A stretch of 64,000 nucleotides of DNA, taken from NCBI RefSeq assembly GCF_900114485.1, contig NZ_FOTF01000006.1:1-64000 (forward strand), in the 5' to 3' direction. The notes beneath the pieces are model-generated. The model was not told the origin of the DNA. It worked only from the letters and a program-made list of their open reading frames with translations, and made no database searches. Position numbers and translations under genes: made by a program. Shown here piece after piece: positions 63,946 to 64,000 of the stretch; the stretch's first letter is position 1; each line of letters begins with the position of its first letter. Source of the DNA: Loktanella salsilacus (GTDB lineage: Bacteria; Pseudomonadota; Alphaproteobacteria; Rhodobacterales; Rhodobacteraceae).

Positions 63946-64000
63946 ATGTCGGACTACAACAACAACACTGACCCAACCCGCCCGAACACGACAAACATCC
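63946..64000 (+). CDS. Start of an unidentified gene (truncated by window edge)
   Basis: ATG 63946, with CAGGAG about 9 bases upstream, opens a frame MSDYNNNTDPTRPNTTNI that continues off the right edge. The Asn/Thr-rich N-terminus is hydrophilic. It is not the sarcosine oxidase delta subunit, which begins differently. Nothing further can be said from 18 codons. Confidence 0.5.
   Translation, partial: MSDYNNNTDPTRPNTTNI

Noticed and set aside
1-64000. CRISPR arrays, tRNA and rRNA genes
   Set aside because: No regularly spaced direct repeats, no cloverleaf with a TTCRANY arm and no rRNA-like conserved stretches were noticed on either strand by reading.

Overview
The window looks like chromosomal DNA of an alphaproteobacterium of the Rhodobacteraceae (Roseobacter group). 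The evidence is the high GC content, the nuo cluster layout with its lineage-typical unassigned frames (DUF5337- and DUF5333-like proteins, a HhH tail on NuoE), the LpcC-like core glycosyltransferase next to waaA, CcmI/RuvX/DUF1289 in a row, and a CtrA-type box. A Loktanella/Yoonia-type genome is a guess only. No rRNA, tRNA or CRISPR array was seen, and no gene-free stretch exceeds 300 bases.

Layout. 1-330: right end of an IS5-family element. 355-6215 (minus): a complete dipeptide/oligopeptide ABC importer (two ATPases, binding protein, two permeases). 6475-10205 (plus, divergent): two M20 amidohydrolases flanking an FAD amino-acid-oxidase-like enzyme, a plausible uptake-plus-hydrolysis unit. 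10353-13703 (minus): moaA, waaA and a core LPS glycosyltransferase. 14457-17634 (minus): glmU-glmS for UDP-GlcNAc synthesis, divergent from gph, a DegT aminotransferase and an unknown gene. 20357-26392: creA-like gene, then a leucine-degradation operon (ivd, two small exported or membrane proteins, mccB, mccA).

26529-45357 (plus): all fourteen nuo genes of respiratory complex I in the order A B C D E F G H I J K L M N. They are interleaved with ten extra genes: four small lipoprotein or secreted proteins, a membrane protein sharing its C-terminal domain with NuoE, a DUF5337-like protein, two tandem carboxymuconolactone-decarboxylase-like proteins and a 25-residue single-helix miniprotein. A hairpin terminator after nuoF may divide the cluster. 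birA, coaX and rnj follow directly; BirA is the expected ligase for the biotin carried by MccA.

48777-64000: a DEAD-box helicase with a long disordered tail, an OsmC protein, a C5 DNA methyltransferase overlapping a GIY-YIG nuclease (candidate restriction-modification pair), prfC, three tandem beta-barrel-type surface lipoproteins with a CtrA-like box before the third, a Hint-domain protein, an SDR with an altered active site, an unpartnered ABC ATPase, ccmI-ruvX-DUF1289, an unpartnered sarcosine oxidase beta-like gene, and the start of an unknown small protein at the right edge.

The most interesting leads are the accessory genes inside the nuo operon (the shared HhH domain, the CMD pair, the miniprotein), the methyltransferase/GIY-YIG pair, and a perfect 34-bp palindrome at the nuoN/birA junction.
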